DNA of 28,311 nt from Streptococcus vestibularis ATCC 49124 (GCF_000188295.1 NZ_GL831112.1:808034-836344); one strand, 5' to 3'; shown: positions 8,066 through 18,810, counted from the first letter of the stretch. The notes: a model not told the origin generated them from the letters alone. Made by a program: numbers and translations.

Positions 8066-8092
8066 AAAGCAGGACCTCTGGTTCTGCTTTTA
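8066..8092 (+). terminator. Hairpin terminator after the YrdC-like gene
   Basis: AAAGCAGGACC (8066-8076) pairs with GGTTCTGCTTT (8080-8090) over a TCT loop, 11 pairs with one wobble. The T tail is short (four T, then AA), so termination may be partial. Confidence 0.7.
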
Positions 8093-8108
8093 ATATGCTT
8101 AAAAACTT

Positions 8109-8117
8109 GTGATATAA
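8109..8117 (+). promoter_or_regulatory. Extended -10 promoter of dnaE
   Basis: TG-A-TATAAT, a perfect -10 with the TG extension. The -35 region at 17-base spacing (TTTAAT) is weak, which extended -10 promoters tolerate. It leaves a leader of about 75 bases before dnaE. Confidence 0.6.
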
Positions 8118-8199
8118 TACTATTTGAATAGGTTTCTTTGATTTTTTCTAGAAAACTAAATTATTATTTGACAAAAAATAATTTTGAAAGGAGGCCTTC

Positions 8200-11100
8200 A
8201 TGTTTGCACAATTGGATACAAAATCAGTATATAGTTTCATGGACAGCGTTGTAGATTTAAACACCTATGTAAAACGTGCCAAAGAGCTTGGTTATCAAAG
8301 TATAGGTTTGATGGATCGTGATAATCTCTATGCTGCCTATCATTTTGCCCAGCTTGCAATCAGAAATGGTTTACGTCCCTTGATTGGAATAGAAGCTAAT
8401 TTATTCTATGATGGGAGAAAAATTCCCTTTCGCCTATTAGCTAAAAATAATCAAGGCTATAAAAATTTGATGAAGTTGGCAACAGAGCTGTCTTCAGGGC
8501 AACGGGAGTTTACGCTTTTTTCAGACTATCTGAATGACATCGCCCTAATTATTCCAAGTGAGGACTGGGAGCCCGGGATGAGTCTTGGCTCAGAAGTTTT
8601 CATTGGGGTAAGACCTGAGGATGCTGGTAAAGAATTCGATTATCCTGTGGTTCCTTTACATACAGTGCGTTATTTTGAAAATGCAGATCGCTCGACTATC
8701 CAGACGTTACATGCCATCTCACAAAATGTGTCCTTGTCAGAGGCCTCTATTTGTCCTATGAATCAGCTTCTTTTCTCGCCTCAAGAAATGGAAAGTGCAT
8801 ATAGTGATATTCCAGAGGCTTTGAACAATTTGGAGCAACTTGTTTCAGACATTACTTATCAATTTGATACGGATTTGAAGCTTCCTCGTTTTAATCGTGA
8901 TATGCCAGCAGTTGACCAATTACGTCAATTAGCTCAATCTGGATTGGATAGTAAAGCGTTAAGAGAACCAGTTTATCAGGAACGTTTAGACAAAGAATTA
9001 TCTATCATTCATCAGATGGGCTTTGATGATTATTTCTTGATTGTCTGGGACTTATTACGCTTTGGGCGTAGCCGTGGTTATTATATGGGAATGGGGCGTG
9101 GCTCTGCTGCAGGAAGCTTAGTGGCCTATGTCCTTGATATTACTGGGATTGATCCCGTTAAAAATGACTTGCTTTTCGAGCGTTTCCTAAATGAAGAGCG
9201 TTATAGCATGCCTGATATTGATATTGACTTGCCCGATATCTATCGAAGCGAGTTTCTTCATTATGTTAGGGACCGTTATGGTAGTAAACACTCTGCTCAG
9301 ATTGTTACTTTTTCAACCTTTGGAGCTAAGCAGGCTATTCGAGATGTTTTTAAACGTTTTGGTGCTAAAGAATTTGAACTGTCCCAACTTAGTAAAAAGA
9401 TTTCTTTTCGTGACAATCTGACTTCTGTCTATGAGAAGAATATGTCATTTAGACAGTTGATTAATCAGAGGCAGGAATTTCAGAGGGCTTTTGAGATTGC
9501 TAAGGCTATTGAAGGCCAGCCAAGACAGACCTCAATCCATGCTGCTGGTATAGTGATGAGTGACGATGACCTGACCAACCATATTCCGCTAAAAACTGGT
9601 GAGGATATGATGGTTACTCAGTACGATGCCTCCGCAGTCGAGGCCAATGGCTTGCTTAAGATGGATTTCTTGGGCCTGCGTAATTTGACCTTTGTTCAAA
9701 AAATGAAGGAGAAGCTTGAAGAAGAACAGGGAATTGCTATTGATATCAAATCCATTGACTTGGAAGATTCACAAACCCTAGCGCTCTTTGCCAGTGGTAA
9801 GACAAAGGGGATTTTTCAGTTCGAGCAGGCAGGTGCTATAAATCTCCTTAAACGGATTAAACCTACTAAGTTCGAAGAAGTAGTAGCGACTACCTCTCTT
9901 AACCGTCCAGGAGCTAGCGATTATACAGATAATTTCATCGCTCGTAAGTATGGTAAGGAAAAAGTTGATCTCATTGACCCAGTGGTTGCTCCAATTCTTG
10001 AACCTACCTATGGCATCATGCTTTATCAGGAGCAGGTTATGCAGATTGCCCAAGTATTTGCAGGCTTTACACTCGGAAAAGCCGATTTGCTTCGTCGAGC
10101 AATGTCGAAAAAAGATGCCAATGAAATGTCCAAGATGTCCGAAGAGTTCATGAAAGGAAGTCGTCGGTTTGGACGTGACCCACAGATTGCTGAACGACTC
10201 TTTAGTATGATGGCTAAGTTTGCAGGTTACGGCTTTAATAGAAGTCATGCCTATGCTTATTCGGCACTAGCCTTTCAATTAGCCTATTTCAAAACGCATT
10301 ACCCTCAGATATTCTATGACGTCATGTTAAATTATTCGTCAAGTGATTACATTAAGGATGCCATTGAAAATGGCTTCTCCCTAGCTAGCCTCGATATTAA
10401 TAGGATTCCCTATCTGGACAAGATTTCAGATGGAAAGATTGTATTAGGTCTTAAGACTATCAAAGGCTTGCCAAGAGATTTTGCCCTTTGGATTATTGAG
10501 GAACGCAAACAAAATGGCAAATACATTTCTATAGAAGACTTTTTGACACGTATTCCTAGCAAATATCAGAAAGTCGATATTCTGACTCCTCTCATCCAAA
10601 TTGGTTTGTTTGATATCTTTGAACCAAATCGTCAGAAAATCATTGGTAATTTAAGCAACCTCTTTACTTTTGTCAACGAGTTAGGAAGCTTGTTTGCAGA
10701 GTCCTCTTATTCTTGGGTGGAGTATGAAGACTATAGTCAGACAGAACGCTACAGTATAGAGCAGGATTTACTAGGTGTTGGGCTTAGTACACATCCATTA
10801 CATTTAGCTCAAAAAATGACATCACGGCCCTACCAACCAATTTCTGAGTTGGCTTTGAACAGTAAGGCTACAGTTTTGGTTCAGCTTGAATCAGTTCGCA
10901 TTATCAGAACGAAAAAGGGAGACCAGATGGCTTTTCTAAGCGTTTTTGATGGGGTAAATAAACTGGATGTCACTCTTTTTCCAGAAACTTATTTCTATCA
11001 TAAAGATAAGTTAAAAGAAGGTGGTCTCTTTTATCTAGAGGGACGAACTCAGGAGCGCGACGGACGTCTTCAATTAATTTTGTCAAATATAGAGGAGGCT

Positions 11101-11310
11101 AGTACTGAGCGTTTTTGGATTTTACTAGAGAATCATAATAAAGATTTAGAAGTTTCTCAAATTTTAGCCAAGCATCCTGGACATATTCCTGTGGTTATTC
11201 GTTATCAGGGAAGCAAGGAAACGATAGTTAGTCAACGATATAAAGTGTCTAAGAACGAAGAACTCAGTAGGGAATTAGCACCCTTAGTGTTGAAAACGGT
11301 TTTACGTTAA
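8200..11310 (+). CDS. dnaE: DNA polymerase III subunit alpha, DnaE type
   Basis: Replicative polymerase of the DnaE class, which in low-GC Gram-positives works beside PolC, mainly extending primers on the lagging strand. The 1036-residue protein has a PHP domain at the N terminus, the palm with GRGSAAGSLVAY (about 298-309) and the catalytic aspartates in PDIDIDLPD (Asp339, 341, 343). The third carboxylate is Asp489 in KMDFLGLRNL. A tandem HhH region follows and an OB fold lies near 888-960 (VLVQLESVRI). The PHP metal site is lost: LDTKS and MDRDN stand where active PHP domains have HLHTHS and TDHGN. The ribosome site AAAGGAGG lies 5 bases before the ATG. The 3' end of the gene contains a cre site that probably serves pfkA. 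Confidence 0.95.
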   Translation: MFAQLDTKSVYSFMDSVVDLNTYVKRAKELGYQSIGLMDRDNLYAAYHFAQLAIRNGLRPLIGIEANLFYDGRKIPFRLLAKNNQGYKNLMKLATELSSGQREFTLFSDYLNDIALIIPSEDWEPGMSLGSEVFIGVRPEDAGKEFDYPVVPLHTVRYFENADRSTIQTLHAISQNVSLSEASICPMNQLLFSPQEMESAYSDIPEALNNLEQLVSDITYQFDTDLKLPRFNRDMPAVDQLRQLAQSGLDSKALREPVYQERLDKELSIIHQMGFDDYFLIVWDLLRFGRSRGYYMGMGRGSAAGSLVAYVLDITGIDPVKNDLLFERFLNEERYSMPDIDIDLPDIYRSEFLHYVRDRYGSKHSAQIVTFSTFGAKQAIRDVFKRFGAKEFELSQLSKKISFRDNLTSVYEKNMSFRQLINQRQEFQRAFEIAKAIEGQPRQTSIHAAGIVMSDDDLTNHIPLKTGEDMMVTQYDASAVEANGLLKMDFLGLRNLTFVQKMKEKLEEEQGIAIDIKSIDLEDSQTLALFASGKTKGIFQFEQAGAINLLKRIKPTKFEEVVATTSLNRPGASDYTDNFIARKYGKEKVDLIDPVVAPILEPTYGIMLYQEQVMQIAQVFAGFTLGKADLLRRAMSKKDANEMSKMSEEFMKGSRRFGRDPQIAERLFSMMAKFAGYGFNRSHAYAYSALAFQLAYFKTHYPQIFYDVMLNYSSSDYIKDAIENGFSLASLDINRIPYLDKISDGKIVLGLKTIKGLPRDFALWIIEERKQNGKYISIEDFLTRIPSKYQKVDILTPLIQIGLFDIFEPNRQKIIGNLSNLFTFVNELGSLFAESSYSWVEYEDYSQTERYSIEQDLLGVGLSTHPLHLAQKMTSRPYQPISELALNSKATVLVQLESVRIIRTKKGDQMAFLSVFDGVNKLDVTLFPETYFYHKDKLKEGGLFYLEGRTQERDGRLQLILSNIEEASTERFWILLENHNKDLEVSQILAKHPGHIPVVIRYQGSKETIVSQRYKVSKNEELSRELAPLVLKTVLR
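11291..11304. promoter_or_regulatory. cre site (CcpA operator) upstream of pfkA
   Basis: TGAAAACGGTTTTA matches 13 of 14 positions of the consensus TGWAANCGNTNWCA. It lies inside the last codons of dnaE, centred about 75 bases before the predicted pfkA start point. Upstream cre sites at such distances are typical of CcpA activation. CcpA activates the comparable las operon (pfk-pyk-ldh) of L. lactis. Confidence 0.65.
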
Positions 11311-11348
11311 AAAAAACGATAAAACTTTTCAAATTTAAAGCCATTTAG

Positions 11349-12422
<1,074 letters not shown>

Positions 12423-12491
12423 TCTCAGTTACTTAAATTATTGTTAATCCGTCGCTAAGGCGACAAAAAATATAAGGGAGTTTTATTTATC

Positions 12492-13994
12492 ATGAATAAA
12501 CGTGTAAAAATCGTTGCAACACTTGGTCCTGCGGTTGAAATCCGTGGTGGCAAAAAATTTGGTGAAGATGGTTACTGGAGTGAAAAACTTGACCGTGAAG
12601 CATCTGCTAAAAACATTGCTCAATTGATCAAGGAAGGTGCCAACGTTTTCCGTTTCAACTTCTCACATGGTGACCACGCTGAACAAGGTGAACGTATGGA
12701 TGTCGTTCGTATGGCAGAAGACCTTGCAGGTCAAAAAGTAGGTTTCCTTCTTGATACAAAAGGACCTGAAATTCGTACAGAATTGTTCGAAGGTGATGCT
12801 AAAGAGTATGCATACAAAACTGGTGAACAAATTCGTGTTGCTACTAAACAAGGTATCAAATCAACTCGCGACGTTATCGCTTTGAACGTTGCAGGCGCAC
12901 TTGACGTTTTTGACGATGTAGAAGTTGGTAAACAAGTTCTTGTCGATGATGGTAAACTTGGTCTTCGTGTTGTAGACAAAGATGCTGAAAAACGTGAATT
13001 CATCGTTGAAGTTGAAAATGATGGTATCATCGCTAAACAAAAAGGTGTAAACATTCCTAACACTAAAATCCCATTCCCAGCACTTGCTGAAAGAGATAAT
13101 GACGATATTCGTTTCGGTCTTGAACAAGGTCTTAACTTTATCGCTATCTCATTTGTGCGTACTGCAAAAGACGTACAAGAAGTTCGTGCTATCTGTGAAG
13201 AAACTGGTAATGGACATGTTAAATTGTTGGCTAAAATCGAAAACCAACAAGGTATTGAAAACATTGATTCAATCATCGAAGCTGCTGATGGTATCATGAT
13301 TGCACGTGGTGACATGGGTATCGAAGTTCCATTTGAAATGGTTCCAGTTTACCAAAAAATGATCATCACAAAAGTCAATGCTGCAGGTAAGATTGCTGTT
13401 ACAGCAACAAACATGCTTGAAACAATGACTGATAAACCTCGTGCAACTCGTTCAGAAGTATCTGACGTATTTAACGCAGTTATTGATGGTACTGATGCTA
13501 CAATGCTTTCAGGTGAATCTGCAAACGGTAAATACCCTGTAGAATCAGTTCGTACAATGGCTACAATTGATAAAAATGCACAAACTCTTCTTAAAGAGTA
13601 TGGTCGTCTTGATTCATCAACATTTGGTCGTTCAAGCAAGACTGAAGTTGTTGCATCTGCAGTTAAAGATGCTACTAACTCAATGGATATCAAACTTGTC
13701 GTTGCACTTACTGAATCTGGTAACACAGCTCGTTTGATTTCTAAATACCGTCCAGAAGCTGACATCTTGGCAGTAACATTCGATGAAATTACTCAAAAAT
13801 CATTGATGCTTAACTGGGGTGTTATTCCAGTAGTTACTGAAAAACCTGCTTCAACTGATGACATGTTTGATGTTGCTGAAAAAGTTGCATTGCATTCAGG
13901 TCTTGTAGAATCTGGTGATAACATTGTTATCGTTGCTGGTGTTCCAGTAGGTACAGGTGGTACAAACACTATGCGTATCCGCACAGTAAAATAA
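12492..13994 (+). CDS. pyk: Pyruvate kinase
   Basis: Converts phosphoenolpyruvate and ADP to pyruvate and ATP; last glycolytic step. The 500-residue protein has the substrate-binding NFSHG near 55, KGPEIRTE near 90, the lidding B domain after it, the active-site MIARGDMGIEVP near 270-280 and TATNMLETMTDKPRATRSE. The C-terminal allosteric domain contains ALTESGNTARLISKYRP. It begins with a GGGAG ribosome site 12 bases before the ATG. A small hairpin (GTCGC-TAAG-GCGAC, 12451-12464) sits between pfkA and pyk. It is followed by A rather than T, so it is not a rightward terminator, but it could shape mRNA processing or the pfkA:pyk ratio. Confidence 0.96.
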   Translation: MNKRVKIVATLGPAVEIRGGKKFGEDGYWSEKLDREASAKNIAQLIKEGANVFRFNFSHGDHAEQGERMDVVRMAEDLAGQKVGFLLDTKGPEIRTELFEGDAKEYAYKTGEQIRVATKQGIKSTRDVIALNVAGALDVFDDVEVGKQVLVDDGKLGLRVVDKDAEKREFIVEVENDGIIAKQKGVNIPNTKIPFPALAERDNDDIRFGLEQGLNFIAISFVRTAKDVQEVRAICEETGNGHVKLLAKIENQQGIENIDSIIEAADGIMIARGDMGIEVPFEMVPVYQKMIITKVNAAGKIAVTATNMLETMTDKPRATRSEVSDVFNAVIDGTDATMLSGESANGKYPVESVRTMATIDKNAQTLLKEYGRLDSSTFGRSSKTEVVASAVKDATNSMDIKLVVALTESGNTARLISKYRPEADILAVTFDEITQKSLMLNWGVIPVVTEKPASTDDMFDVAEKVALHSGLVESGDNIVIVAGVPVGTGGTNTMRIRTVK

Positions 13995-14012
13995 TTTAAG
14001 TTATACTTAAAT

Positions 14013-14043
14013 ATAAAGAAGGTCCATGAGGATCTTCTTTTTT
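14013..14043 (+). terminator. Intrinsic terminator after pyk
   Basis: AAAGAAGGTCC (14015-14025), ATGA loop, GGATCTTCTTT (14030-14040) with one G-T wobble, followed by TTT. It closes the pfkA-pyk operon. Confidence 0.85.
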
Positions 14044-14711
14044 AGTTTATATTTTATTTAACTATAAAATTTATCTAGTGGAATATGCTATATAGATTAT
14101 CTTTGAGGAAGTGGATTAATGGGGGGATATAAAATGGCTGAGTTGGTTATAAATGAGTATTATGATAAATTACATGATTTTTCGTTGAATCTTAGCTTTT
14201 ATTTTGATTGTAAAATCCTAGAAGATTCAGGTATAGCTGTAATAGTATAGACTTTACACTCCTATTTTAAGTAGCTAGCTAAATTGAATTGCTTAAGATA
14301 ATTTGCCTAGAAATATATTGTTTTAGCTACATTTATTTTAAGAGTGTATACGAAATTTGTTAAAGCTCCTAGAAACTTTCAAAAAGACACTAAAGAGACG
14401 TTTTATGAAGTTGACTATAATGATTAGGATTTAGAAATTTAAACATTTCCCTTGAATTCATTTTTCTAAGGTTAATTAATGTAATTGCTTTCTTCGAAAT
14501 AATGAAACTTTAAAATTATTTTTTTGGACAATTTTAAATACTGGTAAACATACGCATATATTTTATATAGACTTGGATAAAGTTATATTTATACAAAAAA
14601 TAAATTATCTTTACTGATCGTGTTAGAATGTTAAACGATTAATATTTTAAAATACTTTTAATCTCATTGAGGGGTAGGATACTAAAATGTTAAGTGTGGA
14701 GGATTACCAAA
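14044..14711. other. AT-rich gap with no convincing gene
   Basis: About 670 bases, strongly A+T rich, with frequent stops in all frames. One 38-codon frame (14134-14250, starting MAELVINEYYDKL) has a GGGGGGA ribosome-like site 7 bases upstream, but I recognise nothing in it. A stretch around 14490-14615 reads as a short peptide containing HIFYIDLDKVIF, vaguely like the start of a LytTR-type domain, but it is broken on both sides. The gap most likely holds decayed sequence between pyk and the adhesin remnant. Any promoter of that remnant would also lie here; I see none with good spacing. Confidence 0.5.
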
Positions 14712-16390
14712 GTGGGTAAAGATTTATTAAATAATTGTATAAGTCGATTTTCAATTCGTAAACTCAATGTAGGCGTGTACTCTGTCTTACTTGGAACTTG
14801 GTACTGATAACGAAGTTTTAGCAGATGAGTTAACTACAGAAGTTCAAACAGCTGGTGTAGCAAGTGCCGCTACACCTATTAGTCAAGATGCACAACTATA
14901 TAGTACATTGGCATTAATGATTGCGAACGAAGCAACAAGTGAAACTGCACTCTCAGTTGCAGATAGCCAAGCAAGTGATAAAACTGAACCTTCTCAATCT
15001 AGAGATAACGGTAGTGGAACTGCTAAATCGATAGATTCATCAAGTCAAACATCAGAAGCCAAGAATCATGAATCATCTTCTACAGCTCAAGCCTCATTAG
15101 AGAATTTGGTAGTTGCTAACGGTTTGACAAATACTTCAGCACTTTCTGTAAGTAATGAATTAGAGGCAACTGAGGCAGCCATAATGAATACTGAATCAGA
15201 TTACTGATAACAACGGCTATACAACTGATTGAGTTTCTAAAGACAAAGAAGCACTTCCTTCTATAAATGAAGTTTGGGATAGCATGGATGGTCTATATAT
15301 TCCAACTGTTACTCCGAAGGAACTTGAAGGAGAAGACAAGACATCTATGGATGTTCAAGGAGTTAGTCAAACTGGTACTCCAGAATTAGCTATTGAAGGA
15401 ACAAATAATAATGGTGAGAAAGTTAAAATCACACCTGATTTTGATTATATGTCCAAGTTTGTCGATCCAACAACTGGAAATGTAATCAATGATCCTATTT
15501 CGACTGTAGAAGGAGAAGGAATCTACTATTTAGATGGGCTGACTGGAAAGGTTACCTTTGTACCAGACCCAGGATTTACTGGAACTGCCGAGGGCGTAAC
15601 AGTTTCTCTTACGACTTCAGTTGGTCGTGATAAAGATGGTAGAGTGTCAGATAATGCTCTTAAGACTGCAACTGATAAGTACACACAAACTGTCACAACA
15701 GTTACTTCAATTGGTAAGAAGAGTGCAACTCAAACAGGCAAGCCAATCTTTACTGAAGGTGACATCCATATATCAATAAATGATGTCGTTCCAGTTACAT
15801 TTGAAGATAGCACCACTACCAAGACTATTTCAGATCTTGTTAGTTACACGGTAGCAGCAGATGGTACAGTAATATTCATACCAGAAGCTGAATTTACAAG
15901 ACTTGTCCCAGCAGTTACAGTGGTTCATGAAGATGTGAACAGAACTAAGTCTCCAGCGACTTACACACCTACCGTATTGCCAATTACGTCATTTGTAGAT
16001 AAGGGTGGTAGGGAAATCCTACAGTTGATGGTGAACAAGCAAAAGCTGAAATTCCAGGTTATCGCTTCGTAGAAACCAAGAAATTACTTAATTATGATAT
16101 CGAACATGTCTACGAACAAGTAACGATATCATACGTTGATGAAAATGGTAATACTCAGCGCATTTACAAACAGACTGTGACTCCAACACCAGAGTTACAT
16201 CCAACTCTACAACCAGAAGAGGCTAAGGCTCCAGTTCTCCCAGAAACAAAAGAAGAAGCATACTTTATCAATCCAACTGACAGCTCAACTTCCAGAAACT
16301 GGTAGTGAGAATTCAAATCTTGCATTTGTTAGTTTGTCAAGTCTTCTAGCAGGAATGGGACTCTATGCTAGAAAACGACGCAAATGTTAA
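14712..16390 (+). pseudogene. Decayed CshA-type LPXTG surface adhesin
   Basis: Pieces of one cell-wall protein lie in order but in changing frames. (1) GTG at 14712, with GGAGG 9 bases upstream, begins a YSIRK-type signal peptide (FSIRKLNVGVYSVLLGT) that hits a stop after 31 residues. (2) 14791-15207, shifted frame: a Ser/Thr/Glu-rich linker (DNEVLADELTTEVQTAG). (3) About 15190-16017, another frame with an in-frame TGA at 15230-15232: repeats with GKVTFVPDPGFTGTAEGVTV and ATYTPTV, the CshA fibril-repeat pattern. (4) 16018-16305, next frame: a GEQAKAEIPGYRFVETKKL domain and a Pro/Glu wall-spanning stretch. (5) Last frame: the sortase signal LPETG (16289-16303), a hydrophobic segment and the tail RKRRKC. 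Intact CshA-like proteins are far longer, so internal deletion is likely too. With at least four frameshifts and one nonsense codon it cannot be functional. Confidence 0.88.
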
Positions 16391-16509
16391 AATCAATTAT
16401 CAGTCGTTTAGGGTAGTAGAATTCTGATTCGAATCAATATAGATCTCACAGCATTTGCCATGGGGTCTATTTGTATAGTCTAGCCTGCTAGTTTTTTAAG
16501 TCGTCATGA

Positions 16510-16538
16510 TTGACTTTACTCTCTAAGAAGCGTAATCT
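16510..16538 (+). promoter_or_regulatory. Promoter of the DUF4649-like gene
   Basis: TTGACT (16510-16515), a 17-base spacer, then TAATCT (16533-16538). It starts a short transcript of one gene. Confidence 0.65.
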
Positions 16539-16573
16539 AGACATTAATTAAAGGATAAAAAGGAGGTCCCTCG

Positions 16574-16795
16574 ATGATTGAAGTAACTTATTTAAATACT
16601 GCAAAGCAAGAAAAACACACTTCTTTTGAAGATTACAATGAATTTGTCAGAGCACAGCAAGCTTGTTGGATTGCCTTACCGGATTCAACGCCAGTCACTA
16701 AGGTGACTATAAACGGACATGATATTGGCTACAAAGGACAATATGGCGACCTTTACTTTTATATTATGAAGCTAGACTTGGCACAATATCAGTAA
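16574..16795 (+). CDS. Small conserved streptococcal protein (DUF4649-like)
   Basis: A 73-residue soluble protein with no signal peptide or membrane segment. It begins MIEVTYLNTAKQEKHTSFEDY and ends with YGDLYFYIMKLDLAQYQ. From memory this resembles DUF4649, a small family found in streptococci with no assigned function. It has a strong ribosome site (AAAAAGGAGG, 8 bases before the ATG), its own promoter with ideal spacing and a strong terminator. It is therefore a real, separately controlled gene although its role is unknown. Confidence 0.75.
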   Translation: MIEVTYLNTAKQEKHTSFEDYNEFVRAQQACWIALPDSTPVTKVTINGHDIGYKGQYGDLYFYIMKLDLAQYQ

Positions 16796-16799
16796 TAAT

Positions 16800-16839
16800 A
16801 AGAAAAAGAATCAGACATCGTGTTCTGATTCTTTTTCTT
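16800..16839 (+). terminator. Intrinsic terminator after the DUF4649-like gene
   Basis: GAAAAAGAATCAGA (16802-16815) pairs perfectly with TCTGATTCTTTTTC (16824-16837). The stem is 14-16 pairs with an 8-base loop and T-rich 3' arm. Being A-rich before and T-rich after, it could work in both directions. Confidence 0.85.
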
Positions 16840-16870
16840 TGAGAAAGGTAATTTTTATAAATTAAGAATA

Positions 16871-16899
16871 TTGCTAATTGACTGAAAATGACTTACAAT
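16871..16899 (+). promoter_or_regulatory. Promoter of the ABC importer operon
   Basis: TTGCTA (16871-16876), a 17-base spacer, TACAAT (16894-16899). It starts about 20-25 bases before the first gene's ribosome site. The leader is too short for a T-box or other long riboswitch. Confidence 0.65.
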
Positions 16900-16930
16900 A
16901 GAAAGTAAGAATTTATATAAGGAGACAGAT

Positions 16931-17931
16931 ATGAAAAACAAGCGTTTAATTTGGACTTTGGTTTTCTTAGCTATCTTGACGCTCGGCTCCATTGGTACAG
17001 ATCTGTTCAAAAAAGAACACCAAGATGCCAATAAGGTCGTCAAAGTAGGAATCCTTCAGTTCGTCACTCATGATGCCCTGGATCAAATCGAGAAAGGTAT
17101 TGAGGATGGACTTAAGGAAGCTGGCTATAAAAGGAACAAGGTTCAAGTTACCCTCCTAAATGCCGAAGGGGATCAATCAAAGATTCAAACCATGTCTAAA
17201 CAATTGGTCAACGACAAGAACGATGTCGTTATCGGCATTGCCACACCAGCAGCACAAGGGCTAGCGGCAGCTACCAAGGATATTCCAGTCATTATGGGGG
17301 CTATCTCGGACCCTGTTGGGGCAAAATTGGTTAAGGATCTCAAGCATCCAGAAGGTAATGTTACTGGTACCTCTAACCAAGTGCCGATTAAGCAGACAGT
17401 AGAATTGGTCAAATCACTGACACCCAACGCCAAAACGATTGGTATTCTCTACGCTTCAAGTGAAGATAATTCCAAATCACAGGTTGAAAACTTTAAAAAA
17501 TATGCTGAACAAGATGGTCTAAATGTGGTCGAGTATGCCGTACCATCAACCAATGAAATCAATACAACCATGTCAGTCATGACTGGTAAGGTAGATGCTA
17601 TCTGGACGCCACAAGATAATACTATTGCCTCAGCCTTTTCAACTGTAATCTCATCAGCCAACCAAGCTAAGATTCCAGTTTATACGACAGTTGATACGAT
17701 GGTGAAAGAGGGCGGTTTGGCTTCAGTTGCTCAAAGCCAATATGAGCTTGGGAAAGCTACAGCTCGCAGTGCCGTTAAGGTTCTAAAAGGTAAAAAGTTA
17801 AGGATGTCCCAGTTGATGTTATCGATGATGGCACTCCAACGCTCAACCTTAAAGTTGCTCAAGACCTCAATATCACCATCCCTGAAAATGTGCTTAAACA
17901 GTCAGACATTGCTGTCAAGGCTGATAAATAA
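16931..17931 (+). pseudogene. ABC importer substrate-binding protein (ABC_sub_bind/TrpX type), frameshifted near the C terminus
   Basis: The family binds small substrates outside the membrane; streptococcal relatives are annotated as tryptophan-binding TrpX. The N terminus has a hydrophobic anchor (about residues 8-24) but no lipobox Cys. Then come the two-lobed family's VKVGILQFVTHDALD, a VVIGIATPAAQGLA segment and the PVIMGAISDPVGAKLV segment. After Gly287-Lys-Lys the frame is lost: GGT AAAAAG TTAAGG has five A where six would give GKKVKDVPVDVIDDGTPTLN. The restored frame ends in TAA at 17929-17931, just before the ribosome site of the permease. As it stands translation ends at 17944 with 48 foreign residues (337 aa in all) in place of about 44 native ones. 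It could be a pseudogene, a slippage site or a sequencing error. Confidence 0.8.
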
Positions 17932-17940
17932 GGAGGACTT

Positions 17941-18810
17941 ATGATTATTTCATCTATTTATCAGGGGCTTCTATACGGAATCCTAGGTCTTGGGATTTAC
18001 ATGACTTTCCGTATCTTGGATTTTCCTGATTTGACAACAGAAGGTTCTTTCCCACTAGGTGGGGCAGTAGCAGTAACCCTTATGAATTTTGGTTGGAACC
18101 CCATCTTGGCGACCTTGGTTGCTGTTTTGGCCGGCTGTGGTGCTGGACTTGTGACTGGTCTCCTCTATACTAAGGGAGAAATTCCTACTATTTTGGCAGG
18201 GATTTTGGTCATGACTTCTCTTAACTCAGTCATGCTTATGATTATGGGTAGGGCCAACCTAGGACTTCTTGATATTAAGACTATTCAAGATTTACTTCCT
18301 TTCAGCAAGGATTACAACCTCTTAATCGTCGGTCTCATTGCTGTAACCATTGTTATCACTGCCTTGATTGCCTTTCTTAACACGCGTCTAGGGCAAGCCT
18401 ATATTGCCACAGGTGATAATAGAGACATGGCTAAATCTTTTGGTATCAATACGGATTCAATGGAAGTGATGGGACTTGTTATCTCAAATGGTATTATTGC
18501 CCTCTCAGGAGCCTTGATTAGTCAACAGGACGGTTATGCCGACGTTTCAAAAGGGATTGGGGTTATCGTCATCGGACTTGCCAGCATTATCATTGGTGAA
18601 GTCTTGTATACGACTAACTTGACCTTGTTGGAACGACTGATTGCCATCTGTGTAGGTTCAATCCTTTATCAGTTCCTTTTGACAGCAGTTATCGCTCTTG
18701 GATTTAACACGAACTACCTCAAACTCTTTAGTGCGATTGTTCTGGCCATTTGCTTGATCTCGCCTGTCCTACGCCGAAAATTCTTTAAAGGGGTGAGCTT
18801 ATCACGATGA
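17941..18810 (+). CDS. ABC importer permease (TrpY-like)
   Basis: A 289-residue integral membrane protein with about eight hydrophobic helices, of the branched-chain/ribose/tryptophan permease family. It starts with a short periplasmic-facing end (MIISSIYQGLLYGILGLGIY) and contains the cytoplasmic coupling region LGQAYIATGDNRDMAKSFGI (near 150-170), where the ATPase docks. GGAGG lies 4-5 bases before the ATG. It overlaps the frameshifted end of the binding-protein frame and overlaps the ATPase gene by 4 bases (ATGA), so all three are one operon. The substrate is probably tryptophan or another small aromatic compound by family, but nothing in this window proves it. Confidence 0.88.
   Translation: MIISSIYQGLLYGILGLGIYMTFRILDFPDLTTEGSFPLGGAVAVTLMNFGWNPILATLVAVLAGCGAGLVTGLLYTKGEIPTILAGILVMTSLNSVMLMIMGRANLGLLDIKTIQDLLPFSKDYNLLIVGLIAVTIVITALIAFLNTRLGQAYIATGDNRDMAKSFGINTDSMEVMGLVISNGIIALSGALISQQDGYADVSKGIGVIVIGLASIIIGEVLYTTNLTLLERLIAICVGSILYQFLLTAVIALGFNTNYLKLFSAIVLAICLISPVLRRKFFKGVSLSR

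Noticed and set aside
12451..12464. Terminator between pfkA and pyk
   Set aside because: The GTCGC-TAAG-GCGAC hairpin is only five pairs and is followed by A, not T.
14490..14615. Fragment of a LytTR-type regulator
   Set aside because: A short peptide containing HIFYIDLDKVIF is suggestive, but too short, with stops on both sides and no ribosome site.
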